Origin: Isochrysis galbana
Lineage: Eukaryota; Haptophyta; Isochrysidales; Isochrysidaceae
Assembly (NCBI GenBank): GCA_018136815.1
Contig: CM030935.1
Coordinates: 4,166,299-4,230,298, forward strand
DNA length: 64,000 nucleotides
Direction of reading: 5' to 3'
Every line of letters starts with the position of its first letter. Positions within the stretch are counted from its first letter, which is position 1. This document shows positions 32,411 through 42,715 of the stretch, piece after piece. Under the pieces are notes generated by a model, which saw nothing but the letters and a program-made list of their open reading frames with translations, did no database searches and was not told the DNA's origin. The position numbers were made by a program, and so were the translations under genes.

Positions 32411-32559
32411 GGGGCGGATGCCCCAGAACGGGTGCGGGCCCACAGTGTACAGGGGATGCCCCTCTCTCTACTAGATAAGTACTACTGTCTTGTACTATCC
32501 TTACAGCCAGGCATTCTCAGATTCTCACCACCATCCTTACATCCTACTCCTACTCTACA

Positions 32560-32820
32560 AGTCCGTGACATAAGAGCGGACGATCGTGTGCCTAGATGGG
32601 AGAAACAGAGGGGGGGGGCGTCCGGAAACAGGAAAACAGTCTGTTTTTGTTTTTGGCCTTCATCTTCATGCTTCATGGTAGGTAGGGCTACGGTAGGGCG
32701 GTCAAACGGTGATCCTAGATGGGAAATACAGTGGGGGAGAGTCCAAAGCTACAGTAAATACAGTCTGAATTTGGCCTTCGTACAAATACAGTGAAATACA
32801 GTCCCCAAATACAGTGGATT
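32560..32820. repeat. AAATACAGT repeat cluster within a diverged duplication
   Basis: CCTAGATGGGAGAAACAGAGGGGG...CAGTCTGTTTTT..TTTGGCCTTC (32590-32660) is repeated in diverged form as CCTAGATGGGAAATACAGTGGGGG...CAGTCTGAATTTGGCCTTC (32713-32780). AAATACAGT occurs about six times between 32725 and 32816. Confidence 0.75.
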
Positions 32821-32966
32821 TTTCCCCCTGTTCTCTTTTTTCCCCCTTTTCTCCATATCTCTTTCGCTCGCCGCTCGCGACTCGCGACTCGCGACTCGCC
32901 CCCGTCGCCACTTGCCAACTGCTACAAGCGCACGCCGCCAACCCCCTCCCCCCCCCTGCCAGAGCC

Positions 32967-33452
32967 ATGGAGCCCAACCCCAATCCCAACCGAGACTCTC
33001 GATCCATGGCGCAGCAGGCGGCGCTGGAGATCGTGAGCGCCCGCGGAACGGACGGCGAGGAGGCGGCTGCGGCATGCACAGCGGCGCCGATGCAATGGGC
33101 GGCGCTTCTCGATGGAGCGCAGCGCGGCCGCCGAGCTGATGCAGAGGAGGAGGAGGAGGAAGAGGTGGTGGCGCGAGGGAGCGAGCCAAGTGGGGCAGGG
33201 AACAACCTCTTTGGCTTCCTCCCCACCCGCCCCACCGGCTTGAGCCAGCCCTTGTTGCAAGGGCGTAAGCGCTCCGCTGCTGCCAAGCGCACACACCCTA
33301 CGTGGGATTGCGTCGTCCTCATTGATGAGGATGACATGAGCAACCCGCAGTGGCAGTGCCTTGGGTGCGGCGTGAGCCGCCGCGGCGGGGCCACGCGTGT
33401 TGTCGACCATGTCTTGGGTCTGTCGCATCCGCGATCGACCTTTTTGTTTTAG
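32967..33452 (+). CDS. Small protein with C-terminal BED-like zinc finger
   Basis: 161 residues from MEPNPNPNRD. An acidic poly-Glu segment (about residues 56-62) is followed by a C-terminal finger, WQCLGCGVSRRGGATRVVDH...H, of the BED type found at the N-terminus of hAT transposases. It ends shortly after the last His, just before a repeat C copy at about 33460. It may be the 5' part of a hAT transposase gene cut off by a later insertion, or a stand-alone BED protein. The expressed frame is plausible but unproven. Confidence 0.5.
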   Translation: MEPNPNPNRDSRSMAQQAALEIVSARGTDGEEAAAACTAAPMQWAALLDGAQRGRRADAEEEEEEEVVARGSEPSGAGNNLFGFLPTRPTGLSQPLLQGRKRSAAAKRTHPTWDCVVLIDEDDMSNPQWQCLGCGVSRRGGATRVVDHVLGLSHPRSTFLF

Positions 33453-33639
33453 AAGTTGTTTGCGTTTGCGTTTCTATGTCCCCTCCTTGCAGGCTAGTCA
33501 CGAGTCACCGTCGCGTCGTCCTACGTTCGCCCTCTTTGCCCTCGCCTCCTTTGGCGCCTCCTTTGTCGCCTGCTTGCCCCTCACCTGGCTTACCTCCTTA
33601 CGCGCTCCTCGCGTTTTTAGGCTAAGTCGCGCGTTCAGG

Positions 33640-33960
33640 TATCGCCGGTGCAAGGAACCACCCCCTTGTGTGACCTTGATTCCCCCTCAGGCCTCAGATG
33701 TGGGCCGTTGGATTATATCGTGGCACTATTTTACTTCGGTCTTCATCAACTCACTTAAGGGTTTTCGAAAGATTCCTTCCTTATTCCTGTGCGTAACTGT
33801 CGCCCCCGTCGGATCGTCCGTCGCCCCGTCGCTCTCTTGTCGGCATTCTCTTCCTTGTTCGGTCTGTTACCTGTGCGTCCCGTGATAAGGATACGTAAGT
33901 GTGGAGAGTGTTGACGTGAGTGTGGTGTCATCTCGTCGGTCCATCGGACTCTAGCCGTCC
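33640..33960 (-). repeat. LTR-like repeat C, copy 3 (reverse orientation)
   Basis: The complement reads GCCGACAAGAGAGCGACGGGGCGACGGA..CCGACGG...GGAAGGAATC, matching 16232-16320. Together with copies 1 and 2 it defines a dispersed family. 33453-34176 contains no other recognisable gene; 34125-34160 is a C-run followed by a short CA repeat. Confidence 0.55.
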
Positions 33961-34176
33961 GTCGTCTATCGTTCTTCGTTCGCCGTCGCTCTCGTTCTCG
34001 TTCTCGTTCCCGTTCAAGGTGCGGGCCATCAAAAGTCCCAGTGCACCACCCGAACACGGGGGGAAATTACCCCCCGTATATATACATGTTATATTTACTA
34101 GAGTATTCGACCCCCCTCTCCGACCCCCCTCCCTCCCCCCCCCCCCCCCCCACACACACACTCAATTGCATCGTGA

Positions 34177-34806
34177 TCACAGCAGAGTAACCTGCACCTT
34201 GAGCTTCCTCAGCTGTGAGAGCATTGGCTGGCTCTCCGCGCCAATAGGGTTGCACGAGAGGTTTACCGACGACAGCCGGAAGCTCCGCGCGAGCTCGCAC
34301 AGGCGCTGCACGCCCGCCGGTCCGATCCGGTTGCGGTCGAGGATGAGCGTATGGGTCCTCCGACACGCTCCTGCCTCAAGCACGCGACAGACCATGTCCA
34401 AGGCCTCGTCATCGAGATCCGCATCAGACAGACACACGGTGGAGCAGTTGGAGGATACACTAAAGGTACTCCACTCGATGCGCGAGAGGCATGGGAGCGC
34501 GGCTTTGGCGAGCGTGCGTAGGACATCGCCGTCTGCACAACTCAAGCGCAGCGAGCGCAGCGAGTAGTTGGGGTGCGCGTCTGCACGCGGCAGCACGTCA
34601 CAGCGGTCGGTGTGGGTTTGTGCGGCAACATGTCTCCCAACGGACAATCCGGCGGTGCGGACGATGCACGGGGCCGCACGGGGCGGCGCGCGGCAGCACC
34701 CCGCTGCGCGCCGACAGCCACGCGTGGACGCGCGCGTGGCTGTGGGCGACGGTGGCCGACTACTACGGCGTGGCGCTGCCGTTTTGCGCGCTGCAGGGGC
34801 GTCCAC
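34177..34806 (-). CDS. Leucine-rich-repeat (RNI-like) protein fragment
   Basis: The C-terminal two thirds show ribonuclease-inhibitor-type LRR units: LRSLRLSCADGDVLRTLAKA, CLSDADLDDEALDMVCRVLE, THTLILDRNRIGPAGVQRLC and LSSVNLSCNPIGAESQPML, ending KVQVTLL-stop at 34177. The first 60 or so residues are Ala/Arg/Pro-rich and may not be translated; an upstream exon is likely. Such repeats mediate protein binding. No function can be given. Confidence 0.6.
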   Translation of the reverse strand: MDAPAARKTAAPRRSSRPPSPTATRASTRGCRRAAGCCRAPPRAAPCIVRTAGLSVGRHVAAQTHTDRCDVLPRADAHPNYSLRSLRLSCADGDVLRTLAKAALPCLSRIEWSTFSVSSNCSTVCLSDADLDDEALDMVCRVLEAGACRRTHTLILDRNRIGPAGVQRLCELARSFRLSSVNLSCNPIGAESQPMLSQLRKLKVQVTLL

Positions 34807-34844
34807 CCCTCATGGTCATAGATGGGGTAAGAGTACTGTTATGA
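34640..34844 (+). other. Possible exon fragment on the plus strand
   Basis: The frame CTGPHGAARG...WTRAWLWATVADYYGVALPFCAL..RPPLMVIDG has a hydrophobic, aromatic-rich, protein-like composition and ends at a good donor (GATGGG|GTAAGAG at 34829/34830). It faces the ankyrin gene's putative donor. No family is recognised, and it overlaps the doubtful N-terminus of the LRR frame on the other strand. Confidence 0.3.
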
Positions 34845-35101
34845 GCTCTCAGTAAGAGTAATAGCTCCATACTGCCAAATCACTGATATTAGTTGTCGGC
34901 TGCTAGACTAATCTTAAAGGGGCTGATACACCACGATAACTCCTTTTACAATTAGAATCGTTGCCCCTCCCCCTTCTCTATCAATATCGATACTTCATAC
35001 ATACATACGTAGTAGCCTCCGTCGGCCGTCGGTCGGCTGCTTGGCTGCTACGCTCTATCTATCCTCAATCCCTAAGATGCGATAGGTTCATCCAATCTAC
35101 G

Positions 35102-36196
35102 CTAGAGGAGAGAGAGAGAGAGTTTGTGTGTGGAGTGTGGAGAGCGTAAATCAACACACAACACACGCGTGCGCGCGCACAGGGGAGTTTTGTTGTTGGT
35201 TGGGACAACTGTCATGAGAGCTGATATTAGTGCTGATATTAGTGATAGCTCCATAACCTTGAGAGCTGATAAGCTGTTACCCCATCTTTGCTCATGGTCG
35301 GCCGTGTCCACGCTCGCTTTCGCCCGCAGGAGCGCCTTCACGCACCCCTCGTCCCCGTGCATGCACGACAGCATCAGCGCATCCATCCCGTCAATGTCGG
35401 CGGCGCAGGGGTCCGCGTGCGCCTCCAGCAAGACGCCCACGCACGAGCCATGTCCATGTTCCACCGCATAGTGCAGGGGCGTCCATCTGTCCTCGTCGGC
35501 CGTGTGCACGCCCGCTCTCGCCCGCACGAGCGCCTTAACGCACCCCTCGTTCCCATTGCACGCGGCCCGCGCCAGGGCCGTCAGACCGGTCGATGTGCAG
35601 TCGGTCAGTCGCGCGCAGGCGCGCACCAGCATGTCGATGCACAACACGTGCCCAGAGTGGCTGCTGGTCTCGGAGGCGGCAATGATCAGGGCGGTCCACC
35701 CATGTGACTCAGACGCGTGCGGCGAGGCCTTGGCGCACAGCAGCTCATCCGCGCACATGTGGTGCCCCCGTGCGCAAGCGAACATCAAAGGCGTGTACCC
35801 CTTGGCGCTGCTCGCGTCCACCGCGGCTCTGGCGCGGAGAAGGGCCTGTGCGCACTCGTGGCTGCCCACTTGGCATGCCACCAAGAGGGCCGTCTTCCCG
35901 CTTGGTGGGCTCAGCTCGAGCGCGGCCTTGGCACGAAGCAGCACCTCCACACACGGCGCATGTCGGTATCTGCAGGCCCATAGAAGGGGGGTGAACCCCT
36001 TGTCGTCCACCGCGTCGGCGTGGGCACCCGCGTGCAGGAGGCGCTCAACGCACGAGAAGTTGCCTTGCTTGCACGCGGCCATGAGGGCTGTCAACCCTCC
36101 GCCTGCCGCGCTCTCCTCGAGGCGTCCCGCGTGACCCTGTCCGAGCAGGAGCTCGACGGCTCGCACATCGTCGCCCTCTACGAGGGGTGGTGTCAT
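35102..36196 (-). CDS. Ankyrin-repeat protein
   Basis: About nine ankyrin repeats in tandem from residue 1 to about 300, with classic GxTALMxACxxGxxxCVExLLxAxA cores such as KGFTPLLWACRYRHAPCVEVLL and GYTPLMFACARGHHMCADELL. Cys is frequent at the helix position, giving a C-rich consensus typical of algal ankyrin families. After DHEQRWG a good donor (GGGGTAACAG, about 35281) suggests splicing. The remaining frame to 35102 is low-complexity and probably intron, so the true C-terminus is uncertain. Role unknown; such domains bind proteins. Confidence 0.8.
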   Translation of the reverse strand: MTPPLVEGDDVRAVELLLGQGHAGRLEESAAGGGLTALMAACKQGNFSCVERLLHAGAHADAVDDKGFTPLLWACRYRHAPCVEVLLRAKAALELSPPSGKTALLVACQVGSHECAQALLRARAAVDASSAKGYTPLMFACARGHHMCADELLCAKASPHASESHGWTALIIAASETSSHSGHVLCIDMLVRACARLTDCTSTGLTALARAACNGNEGCVKALVRARAGVHTADEDRWTPLHYAVEHGHGSCVGVLLEAHADPCAADIDGMDALMLSCMHGDEGCVKALLRAKASVDTADHEQRWGNSLSALKVMELSLISALISALMTVVPTNNKTPLCARTRVLCVDLRSPHSTHKLSLSLL

Positions 36197-36732
36197 GTCA
36201 GGGAGAACGAGGCGAAGGAGGGGGCTGGGGCGCTGGGCGTGTAGAGGGGCCGGGGCGCTGGGCGGATGGGGGACGGCTCGGCGGCTGAGGAGGGGGAGGG
36301 GGGAGGCGAGGGGTTGGGGGAGCTCGGCGGGGAGGGGGGGGGTGGGGGGACTCGGCGGCGGGGGGAAGGGGGGGCGGGGACTCAGGGGGGGGGGGACTCA
36401 GTGGTCAGTGGCGGGGGGAAGGGGGTCGAGAATAATCATACCGTCAGGGGGCCCCATCTTTTCACAAGCAGTGTGACCTTTTTCACAGGAGGCGTCTTGT
36501 GAAAAGCCCAGTGAAGTGTGTGTGTGTGTGTGGGGGGGGCAGTCACAATGGGGACGGTCGAAGTCCCGCGCCTTTTGGCGCGGAGGAGGGGGGGGGGTAT
36601 TGGAAGTCACAAGTGTCAGAGCGGGGACGGTAGAAGTCCCGCACCTTTCTCGTCCCTCGTTCTCAACACTACCTCAATACCAAACCTCTCCACTCCCTCA
36701 GCCCCAGCCTATCAATCCCGAACCGCCCAATC
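36197..36732. other. G-rich intergenic stretch with a short direct repeat
   Basis: Mostly G-rich low complexity (36260-36420). GGGACGGTCGAAGTCCCGCGCCTTTTGG (about 36552) is repeated with few changes as GGGACGGTAGAAGTCCCGCACCTTTCTCG at about 36624, upstream of the next small gene. No protein is recognised. Confidence 0.6.
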
Positions 36733-37089
36733 ATGTCCGCTCCGTCGTCGCGCTCGCCCTCGCCTAAGCCCGTCCTCCCGCCTTCCTCTGCTGAGGAGGT
36801 GGTCCAGCCCGCCATTCCATCACTCCCGGCCACCTTCGCCGCGCCTCCCGCCGATCGTTTCCCTTCCGTATCGTCGCATCATATCGAGCCCGTGGTCATG
36901 CTCGATCCGTCAGGGTCGCAACATGTCAGCCCAGTGCCCTTCCACAAACCCCCCTTCCTCGCCCTCGTCGACAAGGTGCGCCGAAGCGAGGGGAGGAAGA
37001 CTGAGAAGAAGAAGCAGAAGAAGGCAGTGAGGCAGGTGGATGAAGCGGCTGCTCCATTGCTGAAGAACACCGCTGGAGGACACCGCTAG
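36733..37089 (+). CDS. Small Pro/Ser-rich basic protein of unknown function
   Basis: 118 residues, start context AATCATGTCC. The N-terminal half is Pro/Ser-rich; a block KPPFLALVDKVRRSEGRK is followed by a Lys-rich stretch (TEKKKQKKAVRQ). There are no domains. It could be real, but length and composition alone do not prove it. Downstream are imperfect GGACGC(C/G)GCTG(G/A)AGGA repeats (37073-37125). Confidence 0.4.
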   Translation: MSAPSSRSPSPKPVLPPSSAEEVVQPAIPSLPATFAAPPADRFPSVSSHHIEPVVMLDPSGSQHVSPVPFHKPPFLALVDKVRRSEGRKTEKKKQKKAVRQVDEAAAPLLKNTAGGHR

Positions 37090-37260
37090 GGGACGCGCTG
37101 GGGGACGCCGCTGAAGGACGCGCTGGCCCGGCAGGGAGGAGGGCCAAAGCGCCGCGCTAGCCGGCCCGGTGCCGCTCGCGACGGCGCGACGGAGTGGCTC
37201 AGAGCCCTCCGGCTACGGCTACGCTCGACTCGACATAAAAGCCCTCCCCCCCATGAGCCA

Positions 37261-37330
37261 CCGTACATAACAGCTGCGGTGAAGCACCTGTTTCGGTGCT
37301 TCGGCCCGGCATTAAAGAATTGACGATAAC
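37261..37330 (+). repeat. Hairpin-bearing dispersed repeat E, copy 1
   Basis: CCGTACATAACAGCTGCGGT, then GAAGCACC-TGTTTC-GGTGCTTC (perfect 8-bp stem), CGGCCCGGCATTAAAG and TTGACG. The same order occurs at 57592-57669. It may be a small structured RNA, a 3' processing element or the end of a mobile element. Confidence 0.7.
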
Positions 37331-38084
37331 GATATGCGATGTGTGTTATGTGTGCAGGTGAAGGTGCAGGTGCAAGGCGATGACACCTCGTGCGGCAGAT
37401 AGACGCCGAAAAAGCGCGGCGGTGGTTGGAAAAGACAAAAGACCCGATGAGCGTGGGCCGAGACCCCCGGGGCCACGACAAGTCACATCCAAAAGGCGTG
37501 CTTACATTTGTTTGCCACAGAAACACCTAGCACCCAGCAGCAGGTCTGCACCGGCCCGCCCCTTCCCCTTCCTTGCGCTTTGCCCGACGTAGTGCACGCG
37601 GGCCCACTTCCCCAAACTAAAACTAAAGACAAAGGAATGAAGGGGGTAGTGTAAAGTTGGTGAGTGTTCTGGGGTAAAGGCGATGGCGTGAGTCAGTACC
37701 GTGAGTACGTGGTCCTTTAAAGCTAGCGGTAGTAGCCGGCATCTTCAGATATAGATATCGCGAATATTTTTTCATTTAACCCGGAAGATGTAGCTATGTC
37801 GTACCGTATCTGGGTGGCTGGGTGGCCGTATCTCTCATCCAGGTTCAAGAGCACATGCTTTCAGTTCTAGCTGTAGCCCCCATGTGCAAGAGCGTTTTGA
37901 CAATCTCAAGCCGAGAATGGTACCCATCGAGAACGATTTGCCACCACCACCCCTGCCCCTACCCTTCCGGGCCCCGACCGCTCCCTTACCTCAATCGCCA
38001 CACACCCGCACCTCTCCCCGCTCTCTCGTTCTTGACGCGAGGAGCGCCATCAAGTACAAGCAACGCGTACACCAAGCCTAAGGC
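37331..38084. other. Intergenic stretch, no gene seen
   Basis: Only short unsupported frames. It ends at the CCDC39 stop codon and includes that gene's 3' UTR. Confidence 0.4.
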
Positions 38085-41000
38085 TTACTCGTCGTCATCA
38101 CCGCCCGGCATGGCAGAGGGAGGCGGAATTCCGGACTCGGCGCAATATCTCTCCAGGGTGTTTCCGAACTCCGGGTCTTCTGCAGAGAGCGCCGCGAGCT
38201 TCTCAAGTATGGCTTTGTTCCGTGTCTGGCGTTCCGTCATTGCAACCTCAAGCTCAACTGTGGTGAGGCCTTCGAGGCCGACACCGGTTGCGTTCGCGCG
38301 GTGTTGCTCCAAGAGCTCGCGGACTTGAGTGCGGACTTGCTCGAGGCGAGTGCGCTTCTCCTGAACGTCGTCCTGGAGCTGCGCGCTCTGATCTGCGAGC
38401 GACGCCAGTTGATTCTCTTGCATCCCCTTTTCGTCCTCGATCTCTTGCAGCGTCACCTCCATCTGACCAATCTCCTCCTCGAGCTCAGACTGCTGCAAGC
38501 GGTGTGACCTATACTTGGAGAGAGCTACGCGATGCTGCTCCTCTAATTGTACCTTTTGCTCGTACTGCGGCGTCCGCTTCTCGACAGGCTCGAAAGATGC
38601 CTTGTAGCCCGCGTTCTTGGCGAATAGGTGGTTGAGCGTCTTCTCGAGCGCGCGAACTTCACGCTCAGCCTTCTGGATTTGTTGGTCGAGCTCATCGCCT
38701 TGACGTTGCAGCTCGTCGCGCTCCTGCGCAGCTTTGATGATGTAGTACGCCTGCGAGTGGCCCTCGCCCTCCTCGCCCTCGCCCATCTTGCCCGATACAA
38801 TCGCATACTTATTGGTCAGGCGATCTACCCGGAGAAGCCGGTCAGTCAACTCCTTCTTGGCTTGCGACCGCTCATCCTCTGCCGCCTTTAGTTGGGCTCG
38901 CAGCACGTCCGTATGCACCTTGATCTCCTGCTGTCGTTCATCCATCGACATTTGCAACTGGTGCTTGCGGTTTTGCAGGCCGAACACCTCGTCCATCTTG
39001 GCGTTCAGTGTCTCCCGGAGCCGCTTCACCTCGAGCTTGAGCACATCAGACGACACCATCCCCTCTTGTTTCTGCGTCACTAGCTTCTTGAGCTCCTTCT
39101 GCGCCAACTCATTGTTGATCTCAACCTCGGCAATAGCATCCGTCAACCGCTTATGCTCGACGTGTAGCTCCTCCGAATGACGCTTGGCGCGCTTGAGATC
39201 GTTGGCCAGCCGCTTGCCCTGTTGCGCGAGCATGGTGTGCGTCGCGTTATGCTGCTCGAGCTGCTTCTGAAGCTCGTCGATCTTCTTCTTGAGTTCGGTT
39301 TGCTCGATTGCCGAGCGCACGCCCGTCGCGCGCGCCACCTTGCGCTCCATCAGCTGCAGCTGGAAGTCGGCAGTGTAGACGAGCTCCTTTTGCCGCTGCG
39401 CCTCGGAGTCGAGCTGCGCTATCTTTTGCGAGGCGTTGCGGGCCACCCGTAGCGCGCCTGAGATCTCGGCGCTGAGGTTGCTCTCTTCTTGCCGGGCTTC
39501 GGAGAGCGCACGCGACTCGTTGTATATCTTCTCCTTGATGAACGCCTCCTCTCGGGCGCGCTCCTTCAGCCGCAGCACTTCCGCCGCGTGCAGCTCCTCC
39601 ATCTGCTTGGCGGCGTGCTCGAGACTGCCCATGTTCTCCTTGGACTTGGCCGCTGCCATCTCGGCGGCGGAGAGCTTCGCCTTGGCCTGCTCGAGCTGAG
39701 CCTTTTTCTGCTCAGTCGTCTCGGCGAGCTGCGTGATCTGCGCCCTACGCTTGGACATCTCACTCGCGGCGCTGCCCAGCGTAGAGCGCGCGGCATCCAC
39801 CTGTTCCTCAATGGCCTCGACGGCCGCCTTGTAGCGCAGCTGCTCGTCGCGCTTCCTGCTCATCGTGCGTTCAGCTCCAGTGATCTTCATCTCCACCTCG
39901 GCATTGTTCCTCTGCTCCGTTTGAAGGAATGCCTCCTTCTCTGCGAGGGCGTCTTGCCGTTCCGCCAGCTCGCGCTTCACTTTCGAGAACTCCTCGTGCG
40001 CCCGCGCTATCGCCTCGTCGCGCTTCTGCATGGCGGCAACCGCGTCCTCCCACTGGCGCACGAGGTCACGCCGCTCTCGGTGTAGTGCCCGGAAGTCCTC
40101 CGCCGTCTTGTCAAGCTCAATCTGGCGCGCTTGTGTCTCCGTAACCTCCTCATCCAGTTCACGCTGTTTGGCAACCACGGCCGACAACACCCGCTCCAGC
40201 TGAAGGTTGAGGTCCTTCAGCTTCGTCTCGTCCGCCTTGGAGTATTTGAGAAGCGCCAGATTGTCCTCCTCCTTTTGCCGGGCAGCCAATGCCCATTGCT
40301 CGAGCTCCTCCTGATTCCAATTCATCTGCAGCTTGAACTGATCCATCTTCTCATTGCTCTTGAAGATCTTAGCCTGCGCCGCCGTCGCCTTGTCCGCGAG
40401 CTCATCACCTGAGGGTACGAGACGCACGAGACTCAGCGCTGCGACACCTGCATGAAGTGTGGCGCGGGGGCGGCCACTGGTAGCGGTAGCTGCGAGCACG
40501 GGGCGGCACGCACTCTCTCGCTGGAGCTTCTTCAGCTCCGCTCCAAAACGCCCCTTCTCGCGCTCGGCGAGCTGCTTCAGGTGGTCCTCCGTCTCGATTT
40601 CCTTGACCTTTGCGTCGACGAGCCGCTGGGTGTGCTGCTGCTCGGTCACAACGGAGGCCAAATGGCTCTCCATGACGGAAATGCGCTCGCGCGTCTCATT
40701 GAGCTCAGCCACCGCAACGGAGAGGTCCTGCAATGGAGCCGGGCCGCCGCGTGTGAATGCTGTGCACCCGCTACACATGGAGTATGGAGTGCAAGGAGGA
40801 GAAAGCGCGAGAGCGGCAGGGTGGGGAGGGGGGAAGCGAGGGGCCAAGGGCGGCAGAATGGGGCGGGAAAGCAGGCATGGAGAGGGCGAGGGAAAGAGGG
40901 AGAAGAGAGAGAAAGAGAAAGAGAGGGAGGGAAAGAGACGAACGAGCAGTCGGGCAGTGCGACGGAGCGGCGAGCGAGAAGAGGAGACGCACCTTCTCGG

Positions 41001-41100
41001 TCTGCTTGAGCTTCGCGTAGAGCTCGCGGTTCTTCTGGTTGGCAAAGTCCGGGAGGTCAACAAACTCCTCGGTATCAGCGAGCTCAGCGAGGTCAGCCAT
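38085..41100 (-). CDS. CCDC39: CCDC39/FAP59-type axonemal ruler protein
   Basis: Exons 41100-40993, 40727-40514 and 40408-38085 (phases match) give 881 residues, close to the animal and Chlamydomonas proteins. CCDC39 with CCDC40 forms the 96-nm molecular ruler that positions inner dynein arms and radial spokes on axonemal doublets. Nearly the whole protein is coiled coil. Family landmarks are visible: QMNWNQEELEQWA, the LQLERVLSAVVAKQRELDEE block, LKLEVKRLRETL, IKVHTDVLRAQLK, HSQAYYIIKAAQERDEL, LEKTLNHL and YEQKVQLEEQHRVALSKY. The acidic C-terminus ends GGDDDE. The gene faces away from LRRC56, sharing a 1.6-kb upstream region. Retained intron sequence between exons 1 and 2 is GA-rich and can appear open. 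Confidence 0.95.
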
Positions 41101-41115
41101 CGTGTGTCAGGCGAG

Positions 41116-41620
41116 AGTGAGTGAGTGAGTGAGTGAGTGAGTGAGTGAGTAGGTGATTGATAGAGAGAGAGAATGGGGGCGGGGGGGGGAAGGAGAGGGA
41201 GAGGGGGAGGGAGGCAGAGGGGGTGGAAGGGAGAGCGCAGCGGTTGGCGTCTCGCCCGCGGCGGAGAGGCGGAGTTGCAACCGCCCTCGAGAGAGTAAGA
41301 ACAGACTGTCCTTCTAGGGGACTCGATTCTCCTACTCTACTCTTCAGTAAAGATAGAACTAGACTAGAGTACTCTAGAGTAGAGTAGAGTAGAGTAGAGT
41401 TCTAGAGTAGAGAGAGTAGCTCTATGTGGTGGATCCTTTCTTCTCCGGCTTTTCGTAGATGGAGGGATTGCCTACTTTGGATCATTTTACTACAAAAAGG
41501 CGCAGCGGCCCTTCTCCTGGCTTGAGCCCCCCACCGTCGCGAGAGCTCAGCCAATGAATAATGGGCCATTTATTCGTGGAAAAAGGGCGGCAGCGTGAGG
41601 ACGTGGCTCATGAGAGGTTG

Positions 41621-41669
<49 letters not shown>

Positions 41670-41671
41670 CC

Positions 41672-41759
<88 letters not shown>

Positions 41760-42640
41760 TCTCTCTCTCCCTCTCTTTGCCCTCAGCCGTTACAGCAAGA
41801 CAGCTGACAAGGAGAGAGAGAAACGAAAGAGAGAGGGAGCTTGTGAGCGGGACCAACAGCAGACAGGGGGAGAGAGGGAGAGAGAGAGAGGGACAGAGGG
41901 AGAGGGAGGGAGAGAGGGAGAGAGAGAGAGAGGAGAGAAAGCAAGAAGAAAAATACTTTTTGTATCTTCAAAAGGCCAAAGAAACGGATGGCAAGGGGGG
42001 GAGGGGGAGGAGAAAGCTCAAGGAGAGAGAGAAGACGACAGTCCTCCTAAATTGCCTCTTCTCCCTCTCTTCACCGTGCTTTTTTCTGATTCTTTAGGAA
42101 AAGAAAGGTGATGCTCTTTCTCGTTTATACCTCTACCATCCCTCCTTTTATTCACTTACCCTCTCTCTCTCTCCTCTCCCCCCCCCTCTCTCTCGCTTCC
42201 GAACCCCACACCACGCGCTCCCTCCACCTCCTCTCTCCACGCTTGTTACTCGAAATAATCCTTCGATCTTCAATAATTATCGGCCTCATCGGGACCCCTC
42301 ATATCTTCTGACTATCTTCCCGTCGTCCCTCTCCTTTCTTTCCTTTGCTCCCCGTTTTCTCTCCCTCCCTTGTCTTTCTGGCGCCATCTCTCTTTTCTCC
42401 TCCTCACAACGGCCGAGGAGCGGAGCGGGGGCGGGAGGGGAGAGAGGGGTGGAAGAGGAGGAGAGAGAAAGAGGGTGGAGGGTTAAGGGAGAGAGGGGTG
42501 GGGGAGGGAGGGGAGAGAGAGAGAGAGAGAGAAATAGAGAGAGAGAGAGAGAGGGAGGGAGAGGGAGAGAGGGAAGGGGGGGGAGTTTGGTCCCGTGTAC
42601 TCCTACTTACTTCTAAGAGAGAGAGAAGAGAGAGAGACAG
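41116..42640. repeat. Shared upstream region of CCDC39 and LRRC56: microsatellite-rich
   Basis: Contains (AGTG)n at 41116-41152, an AGAGT/CTAGAGT repeat at 41370-41412, a (CT)n run of about 150 bases at 41627-41780, and (GA)n stretches at 41870-41935 and 42505-42560. Long Ser-Leu and Arg-Glu frames here are artefacts of the repeats. As the only DNA between two divergent starts it must contain both promoters. Confidence 0.85.
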
Positions 42641-42715
42641 AGACAGAGGGGGGAGAGGGGTGGGGAGGAGAAGAAGGCTAAGGTCTCTTTCCGTGCTTCT
42701 CGGCGTGGTGAAGCT

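Noticed and set aside
41561-42097. Long Ser-Leu repeat protein
   Set aside because: Pure translation of a (CT)n microsatellite in the CCDC39/LRRC56 intergenic region.
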